Assembly: GCF_016654015.1 (NCBI RefSeq)
Contig: NZ_JAEPWM010000014.1
Location: 29,606 to 93,605 of the forward strand
Direction: 5' to 3'
From: Ramlibacter ginsenosidimutans
GTDB taxonomy: Bacteria > Pseudomonadota > Gammaproteobacteria > Burkholderiales > Burkholderiaceae_C
DNA length: 64,000 bases
The notes beneath the pieces are model-generated. The model saw only the letters and a list, made by a program, of their open reading frames with translations, was not told the DNA's origin and did no database searches. A program made the translations under genes and the position numbers. Below, piece by piece: positions 10,396-20,482 of this stretch; position 1 is the first letter of the stretch; each line of letters begins with the position of its first letter.

Positions 10396-11156
10396 AGGGG
10401 CTCGAGCTTCACGATGACCAGCGACAGGTTGTCGCCACCGCCGTGGGCCCGCGCGCGGGCCTTCTCGATCAGGAACTCGCTGGCTTCGCGCGGCGACAGC
10501 GAGGACAGGACCGAGCCCAGTTCCTCGTTGCTGAAGTAGTGCCACACGCCGTCGCTGCAGGCGAGCAGCGAGTCGCCCGGGCGCAGCTTGGGGATGAAAT
10601 GCAGGTCGACCCGCGGGTCGTCTTCGGCGCCGAGACAGCCCATGAGGATGTTGGACTGCGGATGGACGTTGGCCTCTTCCTCGGTCAGCTCGCCCCGGTC
10701 CACCAGCGTCTGCACGTAGGAGTGGTCCATCGTGCGCTTCACCAGCGCGTTGCCGTGGAAGTGGTAGATGCGCGAGTCGCCGGCGTGGGCCCAGTGGCAT
10801 TCGCCGTTCGGGTTGATGATGAAGACCGCGATGGTGCTGTGCGGCTCCTGCTCGGAGGAGATCGCGGTGAGCTTGATCACCACGTGCGACTCCTGCACCA
10901 TCTGCCGCAGGATGCTGGGCGTGTCTTCGCGCGCCGGGGAGTAGCGCTCGAAGAGCTGCTTGCAGGTCATCATGACCTGGTCGGACGCCTTGCGCCCGCC
11001 GCTGCGTCCGCCCATGCCGTCGGCGACCACGCCGAGAACGCAACCGTTCACGCGCGGGTGCGCGATCAGGGCGATCTGGTCCTGCTGGTACTCCCGGTCT
11101 CCCTTGTGGATGCCCGTGGAGGCGGTGAGTCGATAGCCGTCGCTGGTGCTGCTCAT
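10386..11156 (-). CDS. PP2C-family serine/threonine protein phosphatase
   Basis: 256-residue metal-dependent phosphatase. The metal-binding motifs are all present: GDREYQQDQ near the start, VADGMGG (about 45-51), WAHAGDSRIYHF, LLACSDGVWHYF, and the final GGGDNLSLVIVKL. It has no receiver, transmembrane or kinase domain, so it resembles Stp1-like soluble phosphatases. No partner Hanks-type kinase or type VI secretion locus is within the window. It would dephosphorylate Ser/Thr on unknown targets. Confidence 0.9.
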   Translation of the reverse strand: MSSTSDGYRLTASTGIHKGDREYQQDQIALIAHPRVNGCVLGVVADGMGGRSGGRKASDQVMMTCKQLFERYSPAREDTPSILRQMVQESHVVIKLTAISSEQEPHSTIAVFIINPNGECHWAHAGDSRIYHFHGNALVKRTMDHSYVQTLVDRGELTEEEANVHPQSNILMGCLGAEDDPRVDLHFIPKLRPGDSLLACSDGVWHYFSNEELGSVLSSLSPREASEFLIEKARARAHGGGDNLSLVIVKLEPLAG

Positions 11157-11252
11157 GGACGAGAAGTGAAGCGCTGGAGCGCGTTCGCTCGATTATTGCC
11201 GGTCGAGGACGTATTATTGAACGAACCGTGGCGGCGCTCTGCCGTTCATCCC

Positions 11253-11456
11253 TTGGACTCCAATCTCCACTCTCCCGAAAGGCGCCTGATCGAGCTGCGC
11301 ATGGAGCACGCCGACCTGGACGCGCTGATCGACCGCACCGCGGAGGAATCCCCGGTCGACGAGCTCATGATGCGCCGCCTGAAGAAGCGCCGCCTGGCGC
11401 TGCGCGACCAGATCGCGCGGCTCGAACTCGCGCTCGATCCCAAAGAACCGGCGTGA
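11253..11456 (+). CDS. Small DUF465 (YdcH-like) protein
   Basis: About 67 residues, mostly helical. RLIELRMEHADLDALID followed by DELMMRRLKKRRLALRDQI is the DUF465 pattern. The frame has no upstream ATG; a TTG at 11253 gives the normal length and keeps the conserved RRLIELRMEH segment, whereas the first in-frame ATG (11301) would cut it. The stop codon overlaps the helicase ATG (TGATG), so the two are likely co-translated. Function of the family is unknown. Confidence 0.75.
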   Translation: MDSNLHSPERRLIELRMEHADLDALIDRTAEESPVDELMMRRLKKRRLALRDQIARLELALDPKEPA

Positions 11457-13525
11457 TGACGGATTCGGCAGTCGCGCCTGCGGGGCACCCCGACGAGCCC
11501 GCCGGCGCCTGGGCACCCGCGCCGGCGCAGGATCTCGAGCAACTCGCGCGCGAAGCCTTCGTGCCGGGCGGCGTGCTTTCGCGCGCCGCCGATGCGTTCC
11601 GGCCGCGGCCGGGCCAGACCGAGATGGCGGCGGCCGTGGCCCGCACCATCACCGCGGGCGGCGCTCTGGTCGTCGAGGCCGGCACGGGCGTCGGCAAGAC
11701 CTTCTCCTACCTGGTGCCCGCGCTCCTGAGCGGCGAGCGCGTGCTGCTCTCGACGGCGACCAAGACCTTGCAGGACCAGTTGTTCGCGCGCGACCTGCCG
11801 CGCCTGGCCCAGGCGCTGGGCCTGCCGGTGCGCATGGCGCTGCTCAAGGGCCGCGGCAGCTACCTGTGCACGCATCGCCTCGAACTCGCGCGCCAGGATG
11901 CCAGCCTGCCGGACCGCAGTGCGCTGCGCACGCTGGCGAAGATCGAGCAGTGGGCCCAGGGGACGCGCACGGGCGACCTGGCGGAGATGCCGGGCCTGGA
12001 CGAACGCTCACCGGTCTTGCCGCTGGTGACCTCGACGCGCGAGAACTGCCTGGGCTCGCAATGCCCCAAGTTCCGCACCTGCCACGTCAACGCGGCGCGC
12101 CGCGAGGCGATGGCCGCCGACGTCGTGGTGATCAACCACCATCTCTTCTTCGCCGACCTGGCGGTGCGCGAGTCGGGCATGGCCGAACTGCTGCCCAGCG
12201 TGCGCGTGGTCGTCTTCGACGAGGCGCACCAGCTCAATGAAACCGGCGTGCAGTTCCTCGGCCGCCAGCTGGGCACCGGGCAGGTCCTGGACTTCACGCG
12301 CGACCTGCTGGGCGCGGGCCTGCAGTTCGCGCGCGGGCTGGTGGACTGGCAGCAAATCGCCGGTGCCACCGAGCGCGCCGCGCGCGAGCTGCGGCTGGTG
12401 GTGGGCCGCACCGTGCCGGGCGCGCGCCTGCGCTGGGTGAGCGCGGCGCCCGAAGGCGTGTCCGACGTCGCCTGGGGCGAAGCACTGGCGGCGCTGGAGA
12501 CGGCCTTGCAGCTGGCCGCCGAAGGCCTGGCGACCGTCAGCGAGATCGCCCCGGACTTCGTGCGGCTGCACGAACGCGCGACGCTGCTCGCGCAGCGCGT
12601 GCGCGCCTTCGACCAGCCGGCCGAAGCGGGCGCGGTGCGCTGGCTCGACGTTGGCACGCACCTGCGGCTGGTGGAGTCGCCGCTGGACATCGCCGAGGCC
12701 GTGCAGCAGAAATTGCTCAAGACCGGGCAGGACCCGGAGAACGAGAGCGCGCGCCGCGCCTGGATCTTCACCTCCGCCACGCTGGGCGACGATGCGCGCC
12801 TGTCCTGGTTCACCGAGCCCTGCGGACTGGGCGAGGCCGAGGTGCTGCGGGTGGCGAGTCCGTTCGACTACCCGACCCAGGCGGCCCTCTACCTTCCGCG
12901 CGACCTGCCGCGCCCGAACGACCCCGGCCACAGCGCCGCGGTCGCGCGGGTCGCGGAAGCCGCGGCCCGCCGCATCGGCGGCCGGACCATGGTGCTTACG
13001 ACCACATTGCGCGCCTTGCGCGCCATCGGCGAGCCGCTGCAGGCGCGCTTCGACGGTTCGGGCGAGGTGGAAGTGCTCGTCCAGGGCCAGTGGCCCAAGC
13101 GGCGGCTGATCGAACGCTTCCGCGAGGGCGCGGGCGAGGGCCGTCCGGGCTGCCTGCTGGTCGCGTCCGCTTCCTTCTGGGAAGGCGTCGACGTCCCGGG
13201 GGACGCATTGCAGCTCGTGATCATCGACAAGCTGCCCTTTCCGCCGCCGGGCGACCCGCTGGTGGAAGCCCGCGGCCAGCGGCTGGAGTCGCAGGGCCGC
13301 AGCCCCTTCAACGACTACTTCGTGCCGGAGGCGGCGGTCGCATTGAAGCAGGGTGCCGGCCGCCTGATCCGCCGCGAGAGCGACCGGGGACTGCTGGTGG
13401 TCTGCGACACGCGCCTGGCGCAAATGGGCTACGGCCGGAGGCTGCTCGCCGCGCTGCCGCCGATGCGGCGCCTGCAGGACGAAGCGCAATTCGAGGAGGC
13501 GCTGGACCAGCTGGCGCCAGAATGA
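11456..13525 (+). CDS. DinG/YoaA-type ATP-dependent DNA helicase with iron-sulfur cluster
   Basis: 689-residue superfamily 2 helicase of the XPD/DinG group. Walker A is AGTGVGKT (75-82) and the DEAH box is VFDEAHQ (about 253-259). Four cysteines between them (Cys138, Cys198, Cys203, Cys209; the last three in CLGSQCPKFRTC) match the 4Fe-4S domain. Motif VI is QGAGRLIRRESDRG. It would unwind 5'-overhang or forked DNA in replication and repair. Length and motif spacing fit YoaA better than E. coli DinG, so no symbol is given. The ATG at 11456 overlaps the previous stop. Confidence 0.9.
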   Translation: MTDSAVAPAGHPDEPAGAWAPAPAQDLEQLAREAFVPGGVLSRAADAFRPRPGQTEMAAAVARTITAGGALVVEAGTGVGKTFSYLVPALLSGERVLLSTATKTLQDQLFARDLPRLAQALGLPVRMALLKGRGSYLCTHRLELARQDASLPDRSALRTLAKIEQWAQGTRTGDLAEMPGLDERSPVLPLVTSTRENCLGSQCPKFRTCHVNAARREAMAADVVVINHHLFFADLAVRESGMAELLPSVRVVVFDEAHQLNETGVQFLGRQLGTGQVLDFTRDLLGAGLQFARGLVDWQQIAGATERAARELRLVVGRTVPGARLRWVSAAPEGVSDVAWGEALAALETALQLAAEGLATVSEIAPDFVRLHERATLLAQRVRAFDQPAEAGAVRWLDVGTHLRLVESPLDIAEAVQQKLLKTGQDPENESARRAWIFTSATLGDDARLSWFTEPCGLGEAEVLRVASPFDYPTQAALYLPRDLPRPNDPGHSAAVARVAEAAARRIGGRTMVLTTTLRALRAIGEPLQARFDGSGEVEVLVQGQWPKRRLIERFREGAGEGRPGCLLVASASFWEGVDVPGDALQLVIIDKLPFPPPGDPLVEARGQRLESQGRSPFNDYFVPEAAVALKQGAGRLIRRESDRGLLVVCDTRLAQMGYGRRLLAALPPMRRLQDEAQFEEALDQLAPE

Positions 13526-13548
13526 AAAAGGGCCGCTATGCGGCCCTT
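13525..13548 (-). terminator. Rho-independent terminator of bamD (possibly bidirectional)
   Basis: A 9-base stem, AAGGGCCGC and GCGGCCCTT, closes on a TAT loop. Read on the minus strand it is followed by TTTTT, a textbook intrinsic terminator 24 bases after bamD; on the plus strand it follows the helicase stop directly. Confidence 0.85.
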
Positions 13549-13571
13549 GCGTGATGACGAGTCCTGGCGAC

Positions 13572-14375
13572 TCACCAGAACTTGTACCAGGGGGAGTCGG
13601 GGCCCTTGCCGTCGCCCGTGAGATACGGGCTTTGCGGGTACGTCTTCTCCAGCACGCGCTTGGCGTCGTCGCGCAGCTGCACGAGGCCCAGTGCGTCGTA
13701 GCTGCGCACCAGGATGAACAATGCCTCTTCCAGCGCGGGCACGTCGCGGTACTCCGCGAGCGCGGTCTGCGCGCGGTTGATCGCGGCCACGTAGGCGCCG
13801 CGGCTGTAGTAGTAGCGCGCGACGTGCACCTCGTAGCGGGCCAGCGAGTTGACGATGTACGTCATCCGCGCCCGCGCATCCGGCGTGTACTTCGAGTCCG
13901 GAAAGCGCGCGGCCAGGTCCTTGAACGCCTCGAACGACTCCTTGGCGGCCTTCTGGTCTCGCTCCGACAGGTCCTGCTTCGTCATGAAGGAGAACAGGCC
14001 GAGGTTGTCGTTGAAGTTGACGATGCCCTTCAGGTACAGCGCGTAGTCCATCGCGGGACTGGCCGGATGCAGCTTGATGAAGCGGTCCAGGGTGGCGAGC
14101 GCCTGCGCCTGCTCGTTGGACTTGTAGTAGGCATAGGCGCGCTCCAGTTGCGCCTGCTGCGCGAGCGGCGTGCCGGCGGCACGGCCTTCGAGCTTCTCGT
14201 ACAGCGGGATCGCCTTGTCGTAGGCGCCCGAGTTCATTTCGTCCTTCGCCTCGGAGTAGATGCGGTTCGGACTCCACGTGGCGGTCTTGTCCTCGTCCTT
14301 CAGGCTGGAGCAGCCCGCCAGCACGGACGCGGCGAGGACGACGGGGACCACCGATAATTTGGCGCGAGCAAGCAT
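13572..14375 (-). CDS. bamD: Outer membrane protein assembly factor BamD
   Basis: 267-residue TPR lipoprotein. The start MLARAKLSVV leads into a hydrophobic stretch and the lipobox LAGC (Cys22). The TPR body includes WSPNRIYSEAKDEMNSGAYDKAI, and the C-terminus ends DSPWYKFW. BamD is an essential part of the Bam complex that folds beta-barrel proteins; another subunit, bamB, is at 24833. The gene diverges from rluD with only nine bases between start codons, the same pairing as in E. coli. Confidence 0.96.
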   Translation of the reverse strand: MLARAKLSVVPVVLAASVLAGCSSLKDEDKTATWSPNRIYSEAKDEMNSGAYDKAIPLYEKLEGRAAGTPLAQQAQLERAYAYYKSNEQAQALATLDRFIKLHPASPAMDYALYLKGIVNFNDNLGLFSFMTKQDLSERDQKAAKESFEAFKDLAARFPDSKYTPDARARMTYIVNSLARYEVHVARYYYSRGAYVAAINRAQTALAEYRDVPALEEALFILVRSYDALGLVQLRDDAKRVLEKTYPQSPYLTGDGKGPDSPWYKFW

Positions 14376-14384
14376 GCAACTCTC

Positions 14385-15461
14385 TTGACCGAAGGGCGAG
14401 CCATTATATCGACCGACCCCCTGCAGTCCCCCACGGAGGACCTGCTCGACGAGCCCGGCGCCGAGGCGGAGACGCGTCCTTTCGCGATCGAGGCGGCCGA
14501 TCACGGCGAGCGGCTGGACCGCGCGCTGGCGCGCCTGGTGCCGGAGTTCTCGCGCAGCTACCTGCAGCAGCTGATCGAAAGCGGCGCGGTGCGCCTGCGC
14601 GGCGCCACGGTGACCAAGGCCGCGCAACGCGTGAAGGCGGGAGAAGCCGGCGACATCGTGCTGCGCCCCACGCCGCAGAGCCAGGCCTTCCAGCCCGAGG
14701 CCATGCCGCTGGCCGTGGTGCACGAGGACGAGCACCTGCTCGTGATCGACAAGCCGGCCGGCCTCGTCGTGCATCCCGCGCCCGGCAACTGGAGCGGGAC
14801 GCTGCTCAATGGCCTGCTGGGACGCGATGCGCAGGCCCGGCTGCTGCCGCGCGCCGGCATCGTGCACCGCCTGGACAAGGACACGAGCGGGCTCATGGTG
14901 GTCGCCCGCACGCGCATGGCGATGGACCGGCTGGTGGCGATGATCGCCGCGCGCGAAGTGTCGCGCCAGTACCTCGCGCTTGCACACCGGGCGTGGCAGG
15001 GGCCGGTGCAGCGACGTGTCGATGCGCCGATCGGGCGCGACCCGCGCAACCGGCTGCGCATGGCGGTGGTCGACCTCGATCGTCATTCCGGCAAGCCCGC
15101 CGCCACCGTCTTCCGGCTGCTGGAGCAGGGCGCCGAGGGCTGCGGCGTGCTGTGCATGCTGGAGACAGGGCGCACCCACCAGATCCGCGTGCACCTCGCG
15201 CACATCGGCCATCCCATCGCGTCCGATCCGCTGTACGGCGGAGCGCAGGTGGCCGGCCTCGCGCGCCAGGGTCTGCACGCGTTCCGGCTCGCGTTTGCGC
15301 ATCCCGTCACGGGCCAGTCGCTTGCGTTCCACGCACCGATGCCCGCTGACCTTCGAGCCGCGTGGGCCGCCTGGGGCCTGCGTTACAATGAACCCGAATG
15401 GCTCACGAGCCAGCCGGCGGCGGCCGCCCTCGATGGCGGACCCGGCCCGGCCAGCGCGTAG
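14385..15461 (+). CDS. rluD: 23S rRNA pseudouridine synthase RluD
   Basis: 358 residues: an N-terminal S4 RNA-binding domain (about 37-95, GERLDRALARLVPEFSR) followed by the RluA-type catalytic domain with HRLDKDTSGLM, where Asp164 is the nucleophile, and ETGRTHQIRVHLAHIGHPI further on. RluD makes pseudouridines in helix 69 of 23S rRNA (1911/1915/1917 in E. coli). The TTG at 14385 is the only start that keeps the S4 domain. The Ala/Gly-rich tail after EWLTSQ is variable in the family. Confidence 0.92.
   Translation: MTEGRAIISTDPLQSPTEDLLDEPGAEAETRPFAIEAADHGERLDRALARLVPEFSRSYLQQLIESGAVRLRGATVTKAAQRVKAGEAGDIVLRPTPQSQAFQPEAMPLAVVHEDEHLLVIDKPAGLVVHPAPGNWSGTLLNGLLGRDAQARLLPRAGIVHRLDKDTSGLMVVARTRMAMDRLVAMIAAREVSRQYLALAHRAWQGPVQRRVDAPIGRDPRNRLRMAVVDLDRHSGKPAATVFRLLEQGAEGCGVLCMLETGRTHQIRVHLAHIGHPIASDPLYGGAQVAGLARQGLHAFRLAFAHPVTGQSLAFHAPMPADLRAAWAAWGLRYNEPEWLTSQPAAAALDGGPGPASA
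14403..14408 (-). promoter_or_regulatory. Candidate -10 element for bamD inside rluD
   Basis: On the minus strand these bases read TATAAT, a consensus -10, 28 bases upstream of the bamD ATG. No good -35 hexamer is seen at 15-18 bases upstream. Because only nine bases separate the two genes, the promoter must lie within the 5' coding part of rluD. Confidence 0.5.
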
Positions 15462-15557
15462 CGTGACCCCGGGAGGAGTCCGCGCCGCGACGACAACCAC
15501 CAAGCCCTGGGCCGAGATAGCTTTGCCTCGCGAGGCACTCTTCCACACGACGAAACG

Positions 15558-16268
<711 letters not shown>

Positions 16269-16270
16269 CC

Positions 16271-17773
16271 ATGACCGACCCGAGCGACGCGATGGCGCGC
16301 CAGCCCTCCGAAGACAGTTCGCCCGAGGACGACGCGCACAAGCCGCTCGCCACCGCGGCGCCGCCCGCGGCGCAGGAGCCAGTCGAGCCGCCCGATCCCG
16401 TGCATTCGCAAGCGGAAGCCGCCGACGGCAACGGGCAGGACCGCGATGAAGATCGCGACGAGGACGACGAAGACGAAGATGGTGACGACGACGCCCAGCC
16501 CGGCGAGCGCTCACGCGAAGACGCAGAGCAGGGCAGGGGGCGTGCGGCGCAGGCCAAGGTCCCGGGCATCCGCTTCGAGGACGTGGTCACTGGCCGCTTC
16601 GACGCCGAGGAGGAGGCCGCGCCAGCCGCCCCGCTCAAGCGTGTGCTGGCGCCGCAGCCCGAACAGCCGAAGCTGCACAAGGTGCTGGCGCAAGCCGGCC
16701 TGGGCTCGCGGCTGGAGATGGAGCAGCTGATCATGGAGGGGCGGATCTCGGTGAACAACGAGCCCGCCCACATCGGCCAGCGCATCCAGTTCGGCGACCA
16801 GATCAAGGTCAACGGCAAGCCGATCCGCGTGCGCATCGCGCCGCCCCCGGCGCGCGTGATCGCGTACCACAAGCCGGTGGGCGAGGTCGTCACGCACGAC
16901 GACCCGCAGAACCGCCCCACGGTGTTCCGCAAGCTGCCCAAGCTGCAGCAGGGCAAGTGGCAATCCGTCGGCCGGCTCGACCTCAACACCGAAGGCCTGC
17001 TGCTGTTCACGAGCTCGGGCGAACTCGCCAACAAGCTCATGCACCCGCGCTTCGGGCTCGAGCGCGAGTACGCCGTGCGCGTGCTGGGCGCACTCAGCAA
17101 CGAGGAACGCCAGAGGCTCACCGACGGGGTCGACCTCGACGACGGCCGGGCCGCGTTCTCCTCGATCGAGGAGGGCGGCGGCGAGGGCTCCAACGTCTGG
17201 TACCGGGTCACGATCAGCGAAGGCCGCAACCGCGAGGTGCGGCGCCTGTTCGAGGCCGTGGGCCATGCGGTGAGCCGCCTCATCCGCATCCGCTACGGCG
17301 CCATGCTGCTGCCGCGCGGCCTGAAGCGCGGCGCCTGGATGGAACTGGACGAGCGCGACATCCTCGCGCTCACCCGTGCCGCCGGCCTGCCCGGGCCGGG
17401 ACGGCCGGAAGGTCGCGAGCACGGTGGTGATGGCGCGGGAGGCGGCGGCCGCAACAAGCGGCGTGGCAACACGCGCGGCGACGGACCCAGGCCGCAAGGT
17501 GGCCCGCCGGCACGCCAGGGCAATCCGCAGCAGAACCCGGGCCGGCGCAAGCCGGGCGGTGGCGGTGGCGGCGGCGGCGGGGGCGCCGGCAACAGCCAGC
17601 CCGATCCGATGAAGACCTCGGTCGGCTACATCGGCGCGGACAGCTTCAATCGCCAGCGCCGCGGCGGGCCCGGCGGCCCGGGCGGTGGCGGGATGCCCGG
17701 TGGTGGCGGTGGTGGTGGTGGTGGTGGCGGCCGGGGCGGCCGCCGTGGCGGTGGCGGCGGTCGCGGCCGCTGA
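16271..17773 (+). CDS. rluB: 23S rRNA pseudouridine synthase RluB with long disordered tails
   Basis: 500 residues. An acidic Asp/Glu-rich N-terminus (to about 95) precedes the S4 domain (KLHKVLAQAGLGSRLEMEQL, about 134-190) and the RsuA/RluB catalytic domain, where Asp in VGRLDLNTEG (about 236) is the nucleophile and GRNREVRRLFEAVGH is conserved. Residues from about 385 to the end are Gly/Arg-rich with runs of ten or more glycines and an RGG-like end. RluB modifies position 2605 of 23S rRNA. RsuA/RluE homologues are alternatives, but the C-terminal RGG-type tail is usual for RluB. Confidence 0.88.
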   Translation: MTDPSDAMARQPSEDSSPEDDAHKPLATAAPPAAQEPVEPPDPVHSQAEAADGNGQDRDEDRDEDDEDEDGDDDAQPGERSREDAEQGRGRAAQAKVPGIRFEDVVTGRFDAEEEAAPAAPLKRVLAPQPEQPKLHKVLAQAGLGSRLEMEQLIMEGRISVNNEPAHIGQRIQFGDQIKVNGKPIRVRIAPPPARVIAYHKPVGEVVTHDDPQNRPTVFRKLPKLQQGKWQSVGRLDLNTEGLLLFTSSGELANKLMHPRFGLEREYAVRVLGALSNEERQRLTDGVDLDDGRAAFSSIEEGGGEGSNVWYRVTISEGRNREVRRLFEAVGHAVSRLIRIRYGAMLLPRGLKRGAWMELDERDILALTRAAGLPGPGRPEGREHGGDGAGGGGRNKRRGNTRGDGPRPQGGPPARQGNPQQNPGRRKPGGGGGGGGGGAGNSQPDPMKTSVGYIGADSFNRQRRGGPGGPGGGGMPGGGGGGGGGGGRGGRRGGGGGRGR

Positions 17774-17799
17774 CGTGCGTCGCCACGGCGCGGCCGTGA

Positions 17800-17900
17800 G
17801 CGAATGACTGGCGCCGAATGACTGGACAGGGGCTGGGCGCCAGCGCGCCTTTGCCCCTTCGCTCCTTCGTACTCCCGGCCCCAGCCGAGTCATTTGTCAT
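17800..17900. repeat. GAATGAC-unit dyad repeat in the rluB-ndk gap (family C)
   Basis: Two direct GAATGACTGG units (17802-17811 and 17816-17825) and GGGGCTGGG face GGCCCCAGCC and GTCATTTGTCAT at 17878-17900 across a spacer. This is the same facing-arm layout as families A and B with a different unit. A related but shorter array is at 22721-22776. Confidence 0.55.
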
Positions 17901-17926
17901 GCCCGCAAGCTAGAATTGCGGGCTTT
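17901..17926 (+). promoter_or_regulatory. Hairpin and TAGAAT box upstream of ndk
   Basis: GCCCGCAA and TTGCGGGC form an 8-base stem around a loop, followed by TTT. It could be a terminator closing the rluB transcript; the loop contains TAGAAT (17911-17916), a -10 sequence common before Burkholderiales genes, 62 bases before the ndk ATG. The two readings cannot be separated by eye. Confidence 0.4.
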
Positions 17927-17978
17927 GCCGAACTTTCTGCTTCCGGCGAAACCCTAAAACACAAGTCCAGGACCCCAC

Positions 17979-18404
17979 ATGGCCATCGAACGCACCCTCT
18001 CCATCATCAAGCCCGACGCCGTCGCCAAGAACGTGATCGGCCAGATCTACGCCCGCTTCGAAGCCGCCGGCCTGAAGGTCATCGCCGCGCGCATGGCGCA
18101 CCTGTCGCGCCGCGAAGCGGAGCAGTTCTATGCCGTGCACAAGGAGCGTCCCTTCTTCAAGGACCTGGTGGACTTCATGGTGTCCGGCCCGGTGATGATC
18201 CAGGTGCTGGAAGGCGAGGGCGCGATCCTGAAGAACCGCGACCTGATGGGCGCCACGGACCCGAAGAAGGCCGCCCCCGGAACGATCCGCGCCGACTTCG
18301 CGGACAGCATCGACGCCAACGCGGTGCATGGCTCCGACGCGGCCGAAACGGCGAAGAACGAAGTGGCCTTCTTCTTCCCGGCGATGAACATCTACTCGCG
18401 CTGA
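17979..18404 (+). CDS. ndk: Nucleoside diphosphate kinase
   Basis: 141 residues, the usual length. It equilibrates NTP pools by transferring phosphate through a phosphohistidine; the active His117 lies in NAVHGSDAAETAKNEVAFFF, and the N-terminal ERTLSIIKPDAVAKN is diagnostic. It heads a run of same-strand genes with short gaps reaching to about 35 kb, an order conserved in Burkholderiales. Confidence 0.97.
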   Translation: MAIERTLSIIKPDAVAKNVIGQIYARFEAAGLKVIAARMAHLSRREAEQFYAVHKERPFFKDLVDFMVSGPVMIQVLEGEGAILKNRDLMGATDPKKAAPGTIRADFADSIDANAVHGSDAAETAKNEVAFFFPAMNIYSR

Positions 18405-18418
18405 AGAAGACCCATGCG

Positions 18419-19645
<1,227 letters not shown>

Positions 19646-19651
19646 GGGATC

Positions 19652-20482
19652 ATGACGATAGCCATGGCGGCGCGATGCCGCTCCACGGCGGGAGCATTGG
19701 CGGCCGTTGCGCTGGCAGGCTTGCTCACCACCATGCTCGCGGGCTGCGCGAGCAGCGCGCCGCAGTCCGGGGCGCGCACCGACGTGACCGCGCCGAACGT
19801 CGAGTCCGACGTGCGCAAGCGGGCGCACATCCGCCTCGAGCTGGCCTCCAGCTACTTCGAGGAAGGCAAGACCGAGATCGCGCTCGACGAACTGCGGCAG
19901 GTGCTGGTCACCGACCCGAGCTACGCGGACGCGTGGAACCTGCGCGGCCTGATCTACATGCGGCTCGGCGACCCGGCGCAGGCGGAGGAGAGCTTCCGCC
20001 ACGCGGTGGCGCTGGACCCGCGCAACTCCGATACCTTCCAGAACTACGGCTGGCTGCAGTGCCAGCAAGGCCGTTACCAGGACGCGGAGCGCAGCTTCAA
20101 CCAGGCCCTGCAGAACCCGCTGTACGGCGGCCGTCCCAAGACCTACCTCACCCTGGGCATCTGCCAGTCGCGCGCCGGCGACCTGGCGGCGGCGCAGCGC
20201 AGCCTCGCCAAGTCCTACGAGCTGGATGCGGGCAACCCGGTCACGGGCTACACCCTTTCGCGCGTGCTGTACGACCAGCGCCAGTACGAGCGCGCCCGCT
20301 TCTACATCCGCCGCATTAACAACAGCGAGCTCGCGAACGCCGAGTCGCTGTGGCTGGGCATCAAGGTGGAGAACCGCCTGAACGACACCCAGGCGATGGG
20401 CCAGCTCGCGGAGCAGCTGCGCAAGCGCTTCCCGCAATCGCCGCAGCGCGCGTCGCTGGACCGGAAGGCCTTCGATGAGTGA
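19652..20482 (+). CDS. pilW: Type IV pilus biogenesis lipoprotein PilW/PilF
   Basis: 276 residues: signal peptide with lipobox LAGC (Cys32), then TPR repeats, including YADAWNLRGLIYMRLGDPAQAEES and NSDTFQNYGWLQCQQGRYQDAE written here only in part by its start. This outer-membrane lipoprotein helps PilQ secretin assembly. The gene between rlmN and rodZ is conserved in this lineage. Its last eight bases overlap rodZ. The symbol follows Neisseria/Burkholderiales usage; Pseudomonas calls it pilF. Confidence 0.88.
   Translation: MTIAMAARCRSTAGALAAVALAGLLTTMLAGCASSAPQSGARTDVTAPNVESDVRKRAHIRLELASSYFEEGKTEIALDELRQVLVTDPSYADAWNLRGLIYMRLGDPAQAEESFRHAVALDPRNSDTFQNYGWLQCQQGRYQDAERSFNQALQNPLYGGRPKTYLTLGICQSRAGDLAAAQRSLAKSYELDAGNPVTGYTLSRVLYDQRQYERARFYIRRINNSELANAESLWLGIKVENRLNDTQAMGQLAEQLRKRFPQSPQRASLDRKAFDE

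Noticed and set aside
17894..17916. TTGTCA and TAGAAT as a complete ndk promoter
   Set aside because: They are only 11 bases apart, too close for -35/-10; only the TAGAAT is kept as a possibility.
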